Source: Bacillota bacterium (GTDB taxonomy: Bacteria > Bacillota > Clostridia > Christensenellales > Christensenellaceae). Taken from it: DNA of 64,000 bases. The notes beneath the pieces were generated by a model, which did no database searches, had not been told where the DNA came from, and saw nothing but the letters and a program-made list of their open reading frames with translations. Made by a program: the position numbers and the translations under genes. The stretch lies in assembly GCA_023408315.1 (NCBI GenBank), contig JAEYKI010000029.1:124001-188000 (forward strand), given 5' to 3'. This document shows, one piece after another, positions 33,392 through 42,457 of this stretch. The stretch's first letter is position 1. Each line of letters starts with the position of its first letter.

Positions 33392-34075
33392 ATGGATCTG
33401 TCGCCGTTATGGCTCTCTATCAGGGTTGCGCTTCTCGCAACCCTCATTACATTTTGCCTGGGCCTTCTGGCTGCCCGCCTGGTTGCAGGCATGCAACGGG
33501 GGCGCGGATTTTTGGACGGACTATTTACGCTGCCGCTGGTGCTGCCTCCAACGGTTGTGGGTTTTTTTCTGCTGGTGATTTTCGGCCGGAACGGCCCCAT
33601 AGGAATGATTTTGAACCAGATTGGAGCGCCCGTAATTTTTACCTGGGGCGGCGCGGTGGTAGCTTCTGTTGTGGTGGCTTTCCCTCTGATGTACCGGACG
33701 GCGCGGGGCGCGTTTGAACAGATGGACGCCAATTTGCTGGCCGTTGGCCGCACGCTGGGCATGTCTGAATGGGAGCTTTTTTTCAGAGTGACCATTCCCA
33801 ATTCCGTTCCCAGTATTATGGCGGGCATGGTGCTTGCGTTTGCGCGCGCGCTGGGCGAGTTTGGCGCGACCATTATGGTTGCCGGCAACATGCCCGGCAA
33901 AACGCAGACGGTCTCGGTAGCCATCTATTCCGCCGTACAGGGCGGAGACTGGGACCTGGCAACCAACTGGATGCTGATTATCATCGGCATTTCGTTTGTT
34001 ACGATTGTACTGATGAACTGGTGGACGCGAAAGGCCGCCCGTTTTACGGGGGAGGTGCAAAGGGATTGGCGCTGA
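33392..34075 (+). CDS. modB: Molybdate ABC transporter permease ModB
   Basis: 227-aa inner-membrane permease with about five to six helices and the EAA loop ending FGATIMVAGNMPGKTQT, near ARALGEFG, which is characteristic of ModB. It pairs with ModC; its stop overlaps the modC start. Confidence 0.94.
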   Translation: MDLSPLWLSIRVALLATLITFCLGLLAARLVAGMQRGRGFLDGLFTLPLVLPPTVVGFFLLVIFGRNGPIGMILNQIGAPVIFTWGGAVVASVVVAFPLMYRTARGAFEQMDANLLAVGRTLGMSEWELFFRVTIPNSVPSIMAGMVLAFARALGEFGATIMVAGNMPGKTQTVSVAIYSAVQGGDWDLATNWMLIIIGISFVTIVLMNWWTRKAARFTGEVQRDWR

Positions 34076-35118
34076 TTGTGGACATAGAAAAAAAACTTGG
34101 GCGGTTCCGTTTGCACAGCCGTTTTGAGGCGGACAATAAAACCGTTGCCATCCTGGGCGCTTCGGGCTGCGGCAAGAGCATGACGCTCCGCTGTATTGCC
34201 GGTGTGGAAACGCCGGACAAGGGGAGAATAGAGCTGGACGGCCGCGTGCTGTTTGACAGTACAAAGAACATCAATCTGCCTGCCAGGAAGCGCAGGGTGG
34301 GTTACCTGTTTCAGGATTTTGCCCTGTTCCCCAACATGACGGTGGAGCAGAACATTGCCTGCGGGATACCAAAGGACAAAGACGTTCAATCTGTTGTGCG
34401 AGAGAAGGTTTCCACCTTCTATTTGGGAGGGCTGGAAAAGCAATATCCCTCCCAGCTTTCGGGAGGGCAGAAGCAGCGCGTGGCCATAGCGCGCATGCTG
34501 GCGGGCGAGCCTGAGCTTATTATGCTGGACGAGCCTTTCTCTTCTCTGGACAGCTTTTTAAAATGGCAGTTGGAGCAGGAAATACTTTCTTTAAGAGAGA
34601 ATTTTACAGGCAGCATTCTTTTTGTTTCACACAACCGGGAAGAGGTATACCGCCTTTGTGAATCTGTGGTTGTGATGGAAAACGGCAAAACGCAGGAGCC
34701 AATGAGCAAGCGCGACTTGTTTGAAACACCGGGAACGCTTTCCGCCGCGCTGCTATCAGGCTGCAAAAATATTTCCGCCGCACGCAAAACAGGAGAATAT
34801 TCCCTGTTTGCGCAGGACTGGGGCACAGAACTGCAAACGGCTGAAGCCGTGCCGGACGACCTGAAATATGCGGGATTCCGCGCGCATTTCTTTGAGGTGA
34901 CAAAAGGCCCGGGGAAGAACACAATGGAGTGTGAAGTGACCAGGGTGGTGGACGATATGTTTTCCACCATTGTGATGGCAAGGACTGCGGGCGGAGATGC
35001 TTCCAATAACCGCACATATTTGCGCTGGGAGCTTTCCAAGGATACGTGGGACGCAATGGAGTGTCCACAAAAACTGTATCTGACAATGCCCGAAAAACAT
35101 TTGATCTTATTGAGGTAG
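34066..35118 (+). CDS. modC: Molybdate ABC transporter ATPase ModC
   Basis: 350-aa ATPase: Walker A GASGCGKSM, signature LSGGQKQRVAIARMLAGEPE, Walker B LIMLDEPFSSLD and switch His in FVSHNREEV, followed by a C-terminal TOBE/Mop-like part that may sense molybdate. The start is TTG 34066, overlapping modB by 10 bp, with GGAGG 10 bases upstream. Other in-frame starts further upstream lie deep inside modB and have no comparable ribosome site. Confidence 0.9.
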   Translation: MALIVDIEKKLGRFRLHSRFEADNKTVAILGASGCGKSMTLRCIAGVETPDKGRIELDGRVLFDSTKNINLPARKRRVGYLFQDFALFPNMTVEQNIACGIPKDKDVQSVVREKVSTFYLGGLEKQYPSQLSGGQKQRVAIARMLAGEPELIMLDEPFSSLDSFLKWQLEQEILSLRENFTGSILFVSHNREEVYRLCESVVVMENGKTQEPMSKRDLFETPGTLSAALLSGCKNISAARKTGEYSLFAQDWGTELQTAEAVPDDLKYAGFRAHFFEVTKGPGKNTMECEVTRVVDDMFSTIVMARTAGGDASNNRTYLRWELSKDTWDAMECPQKLYLTMPEKHLILLR

Positions 35119-35120
35119 AT

Positions 35121-36095
35121 ATGCAAGACAAAACCGGACGGCTGATTGATTATATGCGTATTTCCATAACGGACCGGTGCAATCTGCGCTGCGTGTACTG
35201 CATGCCCCCGGAGGGCGTGGAGAGTATTGGGCATGCGGAGATTTTGCGGTACGAGGAGATTTTGCGCGTTGTGCAAGCCGCTGCTTCCCTGGGCATCTCC
35301 AAAATCAAGGTGACGGGCGGGGAGCCGCTTGTGCGCAGGGGCGCGGTGGACCTGGTGCGGCAAATCAAACAGTTGGACGGGATACAAACCGTAACCCTTA
35401 CAACCAACGGCGTTTTATTCGCCGGTTATGCGGAAAAACTGAAGCAAGCCGGGCTGGACGGCGTGAATTTCAGCCTGGACAGCCTGGACGCAAAAACGTA
35501 TCAGGCGATTACGCGGATGGACGAGATGGACCGGGTGGTACAGGCGGTGGAACTTGCCTGCGGCATGGGATTTATAACAAAGATCAATTGCGTGCCCATT
35601 AAAGGGTATAATGAAGCCTCCGCTGTGGAGATAGCATCCCTTGCAAAACGGCTTCATGCGGACGTGCGGTTTATAGAGCTTATGCCTTTGGGCCTAGGGA
35701 AAAAATTTGCCACTGTGAAAAGCAGGGATATTTTGCAGACGCTGGCCCAGGTGTTTGGGCAACCGGAACTTTCCGGTGAGAAACGCGGAAACGGCCCGGC
35801 TGTATATTATGATTTTCCGGGTTTTATGGGCAAAATAGGTTTTATCAGCGCGCTTTCCGGAAATTTTTGCGGCAACTGCAACCGGGTGCGCCTGACATCC
35901 GACGGATTTTTGAAGGGCTGCCTGTGTAACAGCCGGGGAGTCGCGTTAAAGCCGATGTTGCGGAAAGGCGCCTCCCAGGAAGAATTGGCGCGGGCCATAC
36001 GCGCCGCCATAGAAGAAAAGCCGGAGGCTCACTGTTTGTCGGAGCCGGATTGCGACACAAAAGAAACCAGGAAGATGTTCCAGATAGGAGGCTGA
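35121..36095 (+). CDS. moaA: GTP 3',8-cyclase MoaA
   Basis: 324-aa radical-SAM enzyme that starts molybdopterin synthesis. SAM cluster ligands are Cys20, Cys24 and Cys27 (CNLRCVYC); the second cluster uses the FCGNCNRVRLT and CLC motifs. The protein ends in the essential Gly-Gly. ATG 35121 is 2 bp after modC, with TGAGGTAG overlapping the modC stop. Confidence 0.95.
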   Translation: MQDKTGRLIDYMRISITDRCNLRCVYCMPPEGVESIGHAEILRYEEILRVVQAAASLGISKIKVTGGEPLVRRGAVDLVRQIKQLDGIQTVTLTTNGVLFAGYAEKLKQAGLDGVNFSLDSLDAKTYQAITRMDEMDRVVQAVELACGMGFITKINCVPIKGYNEASAVEIASLAKRLHADVRFIELMPLGLGKKFATVKSRDILQTLAQVFGQPELSGEKRGNGPAVYYDFPGFMGKIGFISALSGNFCGNCNRVRLTSDGFLKGCLCNSRGVALKPMLRKGASQEELARAIRAAIEEKPEAHCLSEPDCDTKETRKMFQIGG

Positions 36096-36098
36096 AGG

Positions 36099-37022
36099 GT
36101 GGGGAAAATTGAGGCCGTATGCCTGAGCGATGTGCGCGGCGTTAAAAAATTCAATAAAAATAGCGCCGTATTGATTGAAAACCACGGCCTGGAATACGAC
36201 GCCCACGCGGGGGACTGGCACCGCCAGGTAAGCCTTCTTTCCAGGGAAGAGGTGGATGCGTTCCGCGCGCGGGGCGCACAGGTGGGTCCCGGCGATTTTG
36301 GGGAAAACCTGCTGGTATCCGGGATAGATTTCAGCGCCGTCCGCATAGGTACGCGGTTTGCCGTTGGCAGCGCGTTGCTGGAAGTTACGCAGATTGGGAA
36401 GGAATGCCATGCCCATTGCGAGATTTATAAACAGGTGGGAGACTGCATCATGCCCAGGCACGGAGTGTTCGCAAAAGTACTGAAGGGCGGGCCGGTTGCC
36501 GTAGGGGATGCGATTGATATAGTGGGGGCAAAATACCGCGCGGCTGTGATTACGGCAAGCGACAGCGGATATGCGGGGGACCGCAAAGATGAAAGCGGCC
36601 CGCTGCTGAAAATTCTTCTTGAGGAAGCGGACTATCATGTAGTCTCCAGCGCGATTCTGCCGGATGACCAGGAAAAACTGGCGGATGAACTGAAAAGGCT
36701 TTGCGACGGAGGTGTTTGCGATATTGTTTTTACAACCGGGGGCACAGGCCTATCTGTGCGGGACGTGACGCCCGAGGCGACTCTTTCTGTTGCAGAAAAG
36801 CTGGTTCCGGGCATTGCGGAGGCCATGCGCGCGGCCAGCATGCAAAAAACAAACCGCGCCATGCTGAGCCGGGGCGTATCCGTTGTGCGGGGCCGCACGC
36901 TCATCATTAATCTGCCGGGCAGCCCCAGGGCTGTTGGAGAATGCCTGGAGGCCATCCTTCCCGCGCTGGGGCATGGGCTCGCCATACTGCGGGGGGATAC
37001 GGGGAACTGCGCAACCATATAA
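36099..37022 (+). CDS. MOSC domain fused to MogA/MoaB-like molybdopterin adenylyltransferase
   Basis: 307-aa two-domain protein. About 1-145 is a MOSC domain with DFGENLLVSGID and the conserved Cys in GKECHAHCEIY, a sulfur/metal carrier family. About 150-307 is a MogA/MoaB domain (VITASDSGYAGDRKDESGPLL, then TTGGTGLSVRDVTPEATL, LIINLPGSPRAV) that adenylates molybdopterin before Mo insertion. The start is GTG with AGGAGG 8 bases upstream, overlapping the moaA 3' end. The fusion suggests a link between sulfur/selenium transfer and cofactor loading, which is inference. Confidence 0.88.
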   Translation: MGKIEAVCLSDVRGVKKFNKNSAVLIENHGLEYDAHAGDWHRQVSLLSREEVDAFRARGAQVGPGDFGENLLVSGIDFSAVRIGTRFAVGSALLEVTQIGKECHAHCEIYKQVGDCIMPRHGVFAKVLKGGPVAVGDAIDIVGAKYRAAVITASDSGYAGDRKDESGPLLKILLEEADYHVVSSAILPDDQEKLADELKRLCDGGVCDIVFTTGGTGLSVRDVTPEATLSVAEKLVPGIAEAMRAASMQKTNRAMLSRGVSVVRGRTLIINLPGSPRAVGECLEAILPALGHGLAILRGDTGNCATI

Positions 37023-37047
37023 ATTCGGCTGTGGAGGATGAACAATA

Positions 37048-37944
37048 ATGCACTTAAAACAACTGGAGGCCTTTGTGTATGTTGCAAAGCTGGGCAGCTT
37101 TTCCAAGGCGGCGGACGCGATTTATTTAACGCAGCCCACCGTGAGCGCACATATAGGCGCGCTGGAAAAGGAACTTGGCACCAGGCTGATCATACGTTCC
37201 ACCAAGGAAGTGTACCTTTCCCCTGCAGGTAAGATATTTTATGATTTTGCGGTGCAGATCATCCGTTTGTGCGACCAGGCTGTGCAGGAGGTGCGCAGCT
37301 CTTATACGGAAATAGCCGGAACGCTGGAGATTGTGGCGTCCACCGTTCCCTCCCAATATATACTGCCTAAAATACTGCCCGGCCTCACCAGCCGGTATCC
37401 GCAGGTTTTTTATCAGGTAAGCCAATACGACAGCGGCGAAGTGGTGGACAAAATTGCGCATAACCGGGCGGAAGTAGGCATCGTGGGCGCGCTGCAGAAC
37501 AATGAGAATTGCGAATTTATTCCGTTCACAAACGACCAACTTGTGATTATTACGCCCAATACGGAAGAGTATCAAAAGCTGCAGGGAAAGATGACGCCCG
37601 CGCAGATCAAAAAATTTCCGTTTGTTACGAGAGAACTGGGCTCCGGCACCAGAAAAAGAACGGAGGAATTCCTGCAAAGCATAGGGATTGAGTACCGAAG
37701 CCTGAACCTGGCGGCGCAGTTTCAAAGCACGGAAAGCGCGGTGCAGGCTGTTAAAAACGGCGTGGGCATATCTATTGTTTCCAGGATAGCGGCGGAAGAT
37801 TACCACAGGCTCGGCATGCTGCTTATATTTGATTACGAAAGCATCCATTTAAAACGGCAATTCTATCTGGTTGTAAGGAAGGGGCACCCGCTCTCGCCCG
37901 CAGCCAGGTTTTTTGTGGATGAACTGAAAAATTGGGAAAAATAA
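37048..37944 (+). CDS. LysR-family regulator associated with selenium metabolism
   Basis: 298-aa LysR-type activator/repressor with N-terminal HTH (FSKAADAIYLTQPTVSAHIGALEKELG) and a C-terminal effector domain (about 90-295). The position between Mo-cofactor genes and the selD operon, and overall similarity to the selenium-metabolism LysR group, suggest it controls the downstream operon. A 23-bp perfect palindrome lies right after it. Effector unknown. Confidence 0.85.
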   Translation: MHLKQLEAFVYVAKLGSFSKAADAIYLTQPTVSAHIGALEKELGTRLIIRSTKEVYLSPAGKIFYDFAVQIIRLCDQAVQEVRSSYTEIAGTLEIVASTVPSQYILPKILPGLTSRYPQVFYQVSQYDSGEVVDKIAHNRAEVGIVGALQNNENCEFIPFTNDQLVIITPNTEEYQKLQGKMTPAQIKKFPFVTRELGSGTRKRTEEFLQSIGIEYRSLNLAAQFQSTESAVQAVKNGVGISIVSRIAAEDYHRLGMLLIFDYESIHLKRQFYLVVRKGHPLSPAARFFVDELKNWEK

Positions 37945-37980
37945 CAGGATCAGTTGAATTAAATGGATATGCTTTATTGA

Positions 37981-38003
37981 ATTTATAGATAAAATCTATA
38001 AAT
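37981..38003. promoter_or_regulatory. Perfect palindrome upstream of the selenium operon, candidate LysR site
   Basis: Ten-base arms ATTTATAGAT and ATCTATAAAT flank AAA. It contains a T-N11-A LysR-type core. A weak promoter follows (TATACT at 38053-38058, no good -35), so the centre would lie near -73, as for a LysR activator site. Confidence 0.55.
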
Positions 38004-38108
38004 ATTAAAAATTGAATTATAAAACAAAATTTCATCAGCCTTTGGAATGCGCTATACTATAAATAGAATAACTGTGTGTATGGCAATAAATTTTGGAGGG
38101 TATTGAAT

Positions 38109-39389
38109 ATGGCAGACTACAACAAAATGTGGGAAGAACTGAATATGGATTTGGAAACGCACAGCCAGTTGTGCGAGGTTTTGCCTGTGATGTTTGGAGA
38201 CGTATATCTTTCACAGGAAAACCGGCCGGAGGGAATGGACTATTATTATTTTGTGGTGGCGGAAATTCACGGCGTCCGCCCCATGGAACTGCTGGAGCAT
38301 CAGAAAAAAGGCGGTAAGGTACTGGGTACATTCTGCGTATATGTACCGGACGAGGTTGTATTTGCCGCGGGTGCGATTGCCACCGGTTTATGCGGCGGAT
38401 CCCAGTTCTGGGTGCCGGGCGGAGAAAAAGTGCTGCCATCCGGCACGTGCCCTTTAATCAAGGCTTCTGTTGGGGCCAGGCTGGACAGGACATGCCCCTT
38501 CTTCAGGATTGCCGATATGTATGTTGGCGAAACAACCTGCGACGGAAAAAAGAAGGCGTGGGAGATACTCGGGGAAAACGTTCCCGTGCATATCATGCAG
38601 CTTCCCCAAATGAAGCGGCAGTGCGACGTGGAAGCCTGGGCGGAAGAGATACGTCTTTTTATTAAAACGGTGGAAGAGCTGACGGGAAATAAAGTGACGG
38701 CGGAAAGCCTGGCAGACGCGATACGGCTGATAAACGGCAAACGCCAGGCTCTGGCGCGCCTGTATGAAACGCGCAAAAACAAAAAGCTTCCCGTTACGGG
38801 AAAAGATGCGCTGCTGATATCGCAGATAGCGTTTTACGACGATCCCACACGCTTTACACAAATGACGAACAAACTGTGCGATGAACTGGAAAGCCGGGCC
38901 AGCCAGGGCGTCAGCGTGTTTCAAGAGGGAACCAAACGTATTATGCTGACCGGCACGCCCCTTGCCATTCCCAACTGGAAGCTGCATCACATTGTGGAAA
39001 CAAGCGGCGCGGCTGTGGTGGCTGAGGAGATGTGTACGGGCACCAGGTATTTTGAGAATTTGGTGGACGAAACGCAGACAACTCTGGACGGGCAGATTAA
39101 CGCGCTGGCGGAGCGTTATATGAAGATCAACTGCGCCTGCTTTACGCCCAATGAAGGCAGAATAGAAGATATACTGCGTCTGGCCAGGGAATACAATGTG
39201 GATGGCGTGATTGACGTAAATCTGAAATTCTGCACCCTGTATGACACCGAAGGTTACAAGGTGGAACGCGCTCTAAAAGAGGCGGGCATTCCGGTTTTGG
39301 GAATTGAAACGGATTATAACGACCAGGACGCCCCACAACTGCGCACCCGCATAGGAGCGTTTATAGAAATGCTGAACAGCCGGAAATAG
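38109..39389 (+). CDS. 2-hydroxyacyl-CoA dehydratase-fold / double-cubane cluster protein (first)
   Basis: 426-aa protein of the HgdB/FldB-like family. The motif MYVGETTCDGKKKAWEIL, several N-terminal cysteines (GTFC, GLCGG, SGTCPLI, RTCPFF) and the C-terminal NLKFCTLYD region are as in dehydratase components and in the double-cubane [8Fe-9S] reductase family (E. coli YjiM type). These do ATP-driven low-potential reductions together with an activase. No activase lies nearby. It begins the operon leading to selD; GGAGGG precedes ATG. Substrate unknown. Confidence 0.75.
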   Translation: MADYNKMWEELNMDLETHSQLCEVLPVMFGDVYLSQENRPEGMDYYYFVVAEIHGVRPMELLEHQKKGGKVLGTFCVYVPDEVVFAAGAIATGLCGGSQFWVPGGEKVLPSGTCPLIKASVGARLDRTCPFFRIADMYVGETTCDGKKKAWEILGENVPVHIMQLPQMKRQCDVEAWAEEIRLFIKTVEELTGNKVTAESLADAIRLINGKRQALARLYETRKNKKLPVTGKDALLISQIAFYDDPTRFTQMTNKLCDELESRASQGVSVFQEGTKRIMLTGTPLAIPNWKLHHIVETSGAAVVAEEMCTGTRYFENLVDETQTTLDGQINALAERYMKINCACFTPNEGRIEDILRLAREYNVDGVIDVNLKFCTLYDTEGYKVERALKEAGIPVLGIETDYNDQDAPQLRTRIGAFIEMLNSRK

Positions 39390-39406
39390 GGTACAAAGAG
39401 GTTACA

Positions 39407-40555
39407 ATGAACAATTTACCGCAGAATTTTGAACAGTTTGCGGACGCGCGCAAGCAAGGCTTTTTAACCATGAAGAACTTAAAAGACGCGGGCAATAAAG
39501 TGGTGGGATATTTTTGCTCCTACACGCCTGTGGAAATTTTTTTGGCGGCAGGTGCGGTGCCGGTTGGAATCTGTTCCTTTACGGACGAAACCATCCCGGA
39601 AGCGGAGCAGGCGCTGCCCAGGAATTTATGCCCGCTTATTAAATCCAGCTATGGGTTTGCGGTGACGCAAAAATGCCCGTACATGTATTTTTCTGATCTG
39701 GTGGTGGGGGAGACAACCTGCGACGGAAAGAAAAAAATGTACGAGCTGTTGGGCAAAATAAAGAATATGCACGTGATGCAGCTGCCACAGGAGCAGGCGG
39801 GCGGGGAATCCCGGGAGTTTTGGTACGGGGAAGTGCTCCGGCTCCGGGAGCGCGTGGAAAAAGACTTTGGCGTTATAATCAAAGAAGAGGACATTAAACG
39901 GGCCATACATGAGAAGAATGAGGAGCGAAAACTGCTGACCGAATTCTACCAACTCAGCAAACTGTGCCCGCCCCCCATGACCGGCATGGAAAACCTGAAA
40001 GTTCTTTACGGCGTGGGGTTTAAATTTGACTACCAGACCCGCATGGAGGAGATCAGAAACATTATACGCCAGATCAGGGAAGAATACGCGGGCGGGGTGC
40101 GCAAGGTGCCGGAATCTGCCAAACGGATTCTGGTTACCGGGTGTCCCCTCTCAGGTGCGACCGAGAAGGTGGTCCGGGCCATTGAAGAATCCGGCGGGGT
40201 GGTGGTGGCCTTTGAAAACTGCACGGGCATTAAACCGCTGGAAGGACTGGTGGACGAGAACGCGGAGCCATACCGCGCACTTGCGGACAGGTATCTGAAC
40301 ATTGGATGCTCGGTGATGTCCCCGGATACAAACCGCTTTGAACTGCTGAATCGCCTGACGGACGAGTTCCGTGTGGACGGCGTGGTGGAAATGACCCTGC
40401 AGGCCTGCCATACGTACGCGCTGGAAACGGCGGAGGTACGGCAGGCCATGCGGCAAAAAAACCTTCCGTACATCCATGTGGAAACGGATTACGGAACAGC
40501 CGATATTGAACAGATTAAAACCAGGATCGGCGCGTTTATTGAGATGATCTCCTAG
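39407..40555 (+). CDS. 2-hydroxyacyl-CoA dehydratase-fold / double-cubane cluster protein (second, YjiM-like)
   Basis: 382-aa paralogue of the preceding protein, matching YjiM length. Motifs are LVVGETTCDGKKKMYELLG followed by MHVMQLPQ, and cysteines in GYFCSYTP, GICSF, RNLCPLI and QKCPYMY. It probably forms a complex with, or duplicates the role of, the first. It sits inside the selenium-handling operon, which raises the idea of a selenium-related reduction, unproven. 17 bp separate the two genes. Confidence 0.77.
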   Translation: MNNLPQNFEQFADARKQGFLTMKNLKDAGNKVVGYFCSYTPVEIFLAAGAVPVGICSFTDETIPEAEQALPRNLCPLIKSSYGFAVTQKCPYMYFSDLVVGETTCDGKKKMYELLGKIKNMHVMQLPQEQAGGESREFWYGEVLRLRERVEKDFGVIIKEEDIKRAIHEKNEERKLLTEFYQLSKLCPPPMTGMENLKVLYGVGFKFDYQTRMEEIRNIIRQIREEYAGGVRKVPESAKRILVTGCPLSGATEKVVRAIEESGGVVVAFENCTGIKPLEGLVDENAEPYRALADRYLNIGCSVMSPDTNRFELLNRLTDEFRVDGVVEMTLQACHTYALETAEVRQAMRQKNLPYIHVETDYGTADIEQIKTRIGAFIEMIS

Positions 40556-40567
40556 GGGCCGGGCGCA

Positions 40568-40831
40568 ATGCAGACTTTGATTGCTTTTCAAAACACGCAT
40601 TATGTAATGATGGCCGAGCGCATCTTAAAGCGGGAAGGCATACGGGTTTTCGTGCTGCCCCTGCCGGCGCAGATATCCGCGGGCTGCGGGCTTTGCCTGG
40701 CGGTGGAGCCAGAAGACATGGAAAAATCTATGCAAGCGCTGTTAAAAAACAATATCGAAGCGTTTGAAGTGTATACAAAAACAATGAAAGATGGCAAAAT
40801 AGTAAATATAACGACCAAACCCGGCCAATAG
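40568..40831 (+). CDS. DUF3343 family protein (putative Se/S carrier-like), first copy
   Basis: 87-aa protein with the DUF3343 pattern: short N-terminal TLIAFQNTHYVMMAERIL and a cysteine pair in SAGCGLCLAVEPED. These proteins occur with selD, yedF and a class-V aminotransferase in genomes with selenium-dependent molybdenum hydroxylases, and may relay selenium or sulfur. 12 bp after the YjiM-like gene. Confidence 0.75.
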   Translation: MQTLIAFQNTHYVMMAERILKREGIRVFVLPLPAQISAGCGLCLAVEPEDMEKSMQALLKNNIEAFEVYTKTMKDGKIVNITTKPGQ

Positions 40832-40843
40832 AAGGAATGAAGA

Positions 40844-41878
40844 ATGAATAAAATCAGTTTGAAGGGCGGCATGGGCTGCGCATGCAAAATAGATTCCGCA
40901 AAGCTGCGATCTGTGCTGGCGGCCATTCCCAAAAAAGAAGACCCAAACCTGATGGTTGGGTACGATACCTCGGACGACGGCGCGGTGTACCGGCTTGCTC
41001 CCAATCTTGCCGTGATACAGACGCTGGATTTTTTTACGCCCATGCACGAGGACCCGTTTGTATTCGGGCAGATTGCTGCGGCCAACGCTCTTTCCGATAT
41101 ATTCGCAATGGGCGGAGACGCGGTGTGCGCGCTTAACATCGTCTGTTTTCCGGAAAAGGAAAAAACGGAGATATTGGAAGAAATTTTGCGGGGCGGCGCG
41201 TCCAAGGTGCACGAGGCGGGGGCCTGCCTGGTGGGCGGGCACAGCATCAACGATGATTCCGTTAAATACGGCCTTTCGGTCACCGGGACCGTGCATCCGG
41301 ACAAAATATTCAGCAACGCGGGCGCAAGGGCGGGGGATTTGGTTATTCTCACCAAGCCGCTGGGCGTTGGAATCATCAACACCACAAACCGTGTGGGGGA
41401 AGCAAGCGCGGAGGCTGTTGAGAAAGCAAAACTGAATATGACAACGTTGAACAAATACGCGGCGGATATATTTAAGAAACACAACGTGCGCGGCTGCACG
41501 GATGTGACAGGATTTGGCCTGGCAGGGCATGGGATTGAGCTGGCGCGCGCTTCCGGCGTTTCGCTGGAGCTGTATGCGGACGCCCTGCACTGCATTCCAG
41601 AGGCAAAGGAATACGCCGCAGCGTTTCTGGTGAGCAGCGCCGGGCAGAAGAACCGCAACAATTATGCCTGCGACGTGGATTTTGGCGCGCTATCATTTGC
41701 GGAAGCCGAATTGATATTTGACGCGCAAACGTCCGGCGGGCTGCTGGCAACTCTGGCGCCCAAGGACGCGCAGGCGGCGCTGGAGGAATTGGGTAAACTG
41801 GAGATACCAAGCCGCGTTATTGGCAAAGTGACGGAACGGCAGGAGGTATCCATCGTTTTTAAGGAGGAAATGCAATGA
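40844..41878 (+). CDS. selD: Selenide, water dikinase SelD
   Basis: 344-aa selenophosphate synthetase. The catalytic N-terminal motif is GMGCACKID with Cys12 and Lys15; the active residue is Cys, not selenocysteine (TGC codon). Also present are SDIFAMGG, GGHSINDDSVKYGLSVTG and DVTGFGLAGHG. It makes selenophosphate. No selA, selB or tRNA-Sec is in the window, so here it may serve the labile selenium cofactor of molybdenum hydroxylases. Overlaps yedF by 4 bp (ATGA). Confidence 0.95.
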   Translation: MNKISLKGGMGCACKIDSAKLRSVLAAIPKKEDPNLMVGYDTSDDGAVYRLAPNLAVIQTLDFFTPMHEDPFVFGQIAAANALSDIFAMGGDAVCALNIVCFPEKEKTEILEEILRGGASKVHEAGACLVGGHSINDDSVKYGLSVTGTVHPDKIFSNAGARAGDLVILTKPLGVGIINTTNRVGEASAEAVEKAKLNMTTLNKYAADIFKKHNVRGCTDVTGFGLAGHGIELARASGVSLELYADALHCIPEAKEYAAAFLVSSAGQKNRNNYACDVDFGALSFAEAELIFDAQTSGGLLATLAPKDAQAALEELGKLEIPSRVIGKVTERQEVSIVFKEEMQ

Positions 41879-42456
41879 AAATTATTGATGCGCGGGGCGA
41901 GACTTGCCCTGTTCCGGTGATTATGCTGAAAAAAGCGCTTGCCGAAGCAAACGGAGAAGACATCCGGGAGATTGTGGACAACGAACTCTCCCGCCAGAAC
42001 CTGGAGAAAATGCTGGCCGAGCTTGGGCATCCGTTTGAGACGACAGAGGAAAACGGGACATATGTGGTGCAGGTGAACCTTTCGGGCGCAGGAGAAAAAG
42101 CGGCCCCGGAGATTCCCAAGCAGGACAGTGTGCTTGTAATCTCCGCCGACCAGATGGGCAGGGGGGAAGAGGAACTGGGGCGCACGCTGGTTAAAAATTT
42201 TTTGTACGCGCTCACCGAATCGGACAGCCTGCCCCAGAAAATTGTGCTGTACAACACGGGCGTAAAGCTTGCGTGCGAGGGCCACGAAGCCGCGGAGAGT
42301 TTAAAAAAGCTTGCGGAAAAAGGCGTGGAGGTTTTTGCGTGCGGCCTTTGCCTGAATTATTTTGGGCTTACAGATAAACTGCAGGTGGGCAGCGTAAGCA
42401 ATATGTACGCTATCATCCAGATGAAGCTGGCGGCGGCAAAGATTATCCAACTGTAA
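41875..42456 (+). CDS. yedF: Selenium metabolism protein YedF
   Basis: 193 aa: an N-terminal TusA-like domain (ARGETCPVPVIML, with Cys11 in CPxP) followed by a DsrE-like domain (about 85-193, with FACGLCLNYFGL). The family co-occurs with SelD and selenium-dependent molybdenum hydroxylases and is thought to carry selenium. Translationally coupled to selD. Confidence 0.9.
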   Translation: MKIIDARGETCPVPVIMLKKALAEANGEDIREIVDNELSRQNLEKMLAELGHPFETTEENGTYVVQVNLSGAGEKAAPEIPKQDSVLVISADQMGRGEEELGRTLVKNFLYALTESDSLPQKIVLYNTGVKLACEGHEAAESLKKLAEKGVEVFACGLCLNYFGLTDKLQVGSVSNMYAIIQMKLAAAKIIQL

Positions 42457-42457
42457 A

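Noticed and set aside
32497..33924. 475-codon minus-strand frame opposite modA-modB
   Set aside because: Shadow of the Ser/Ala-rich modA coding strand; no start signal or family.
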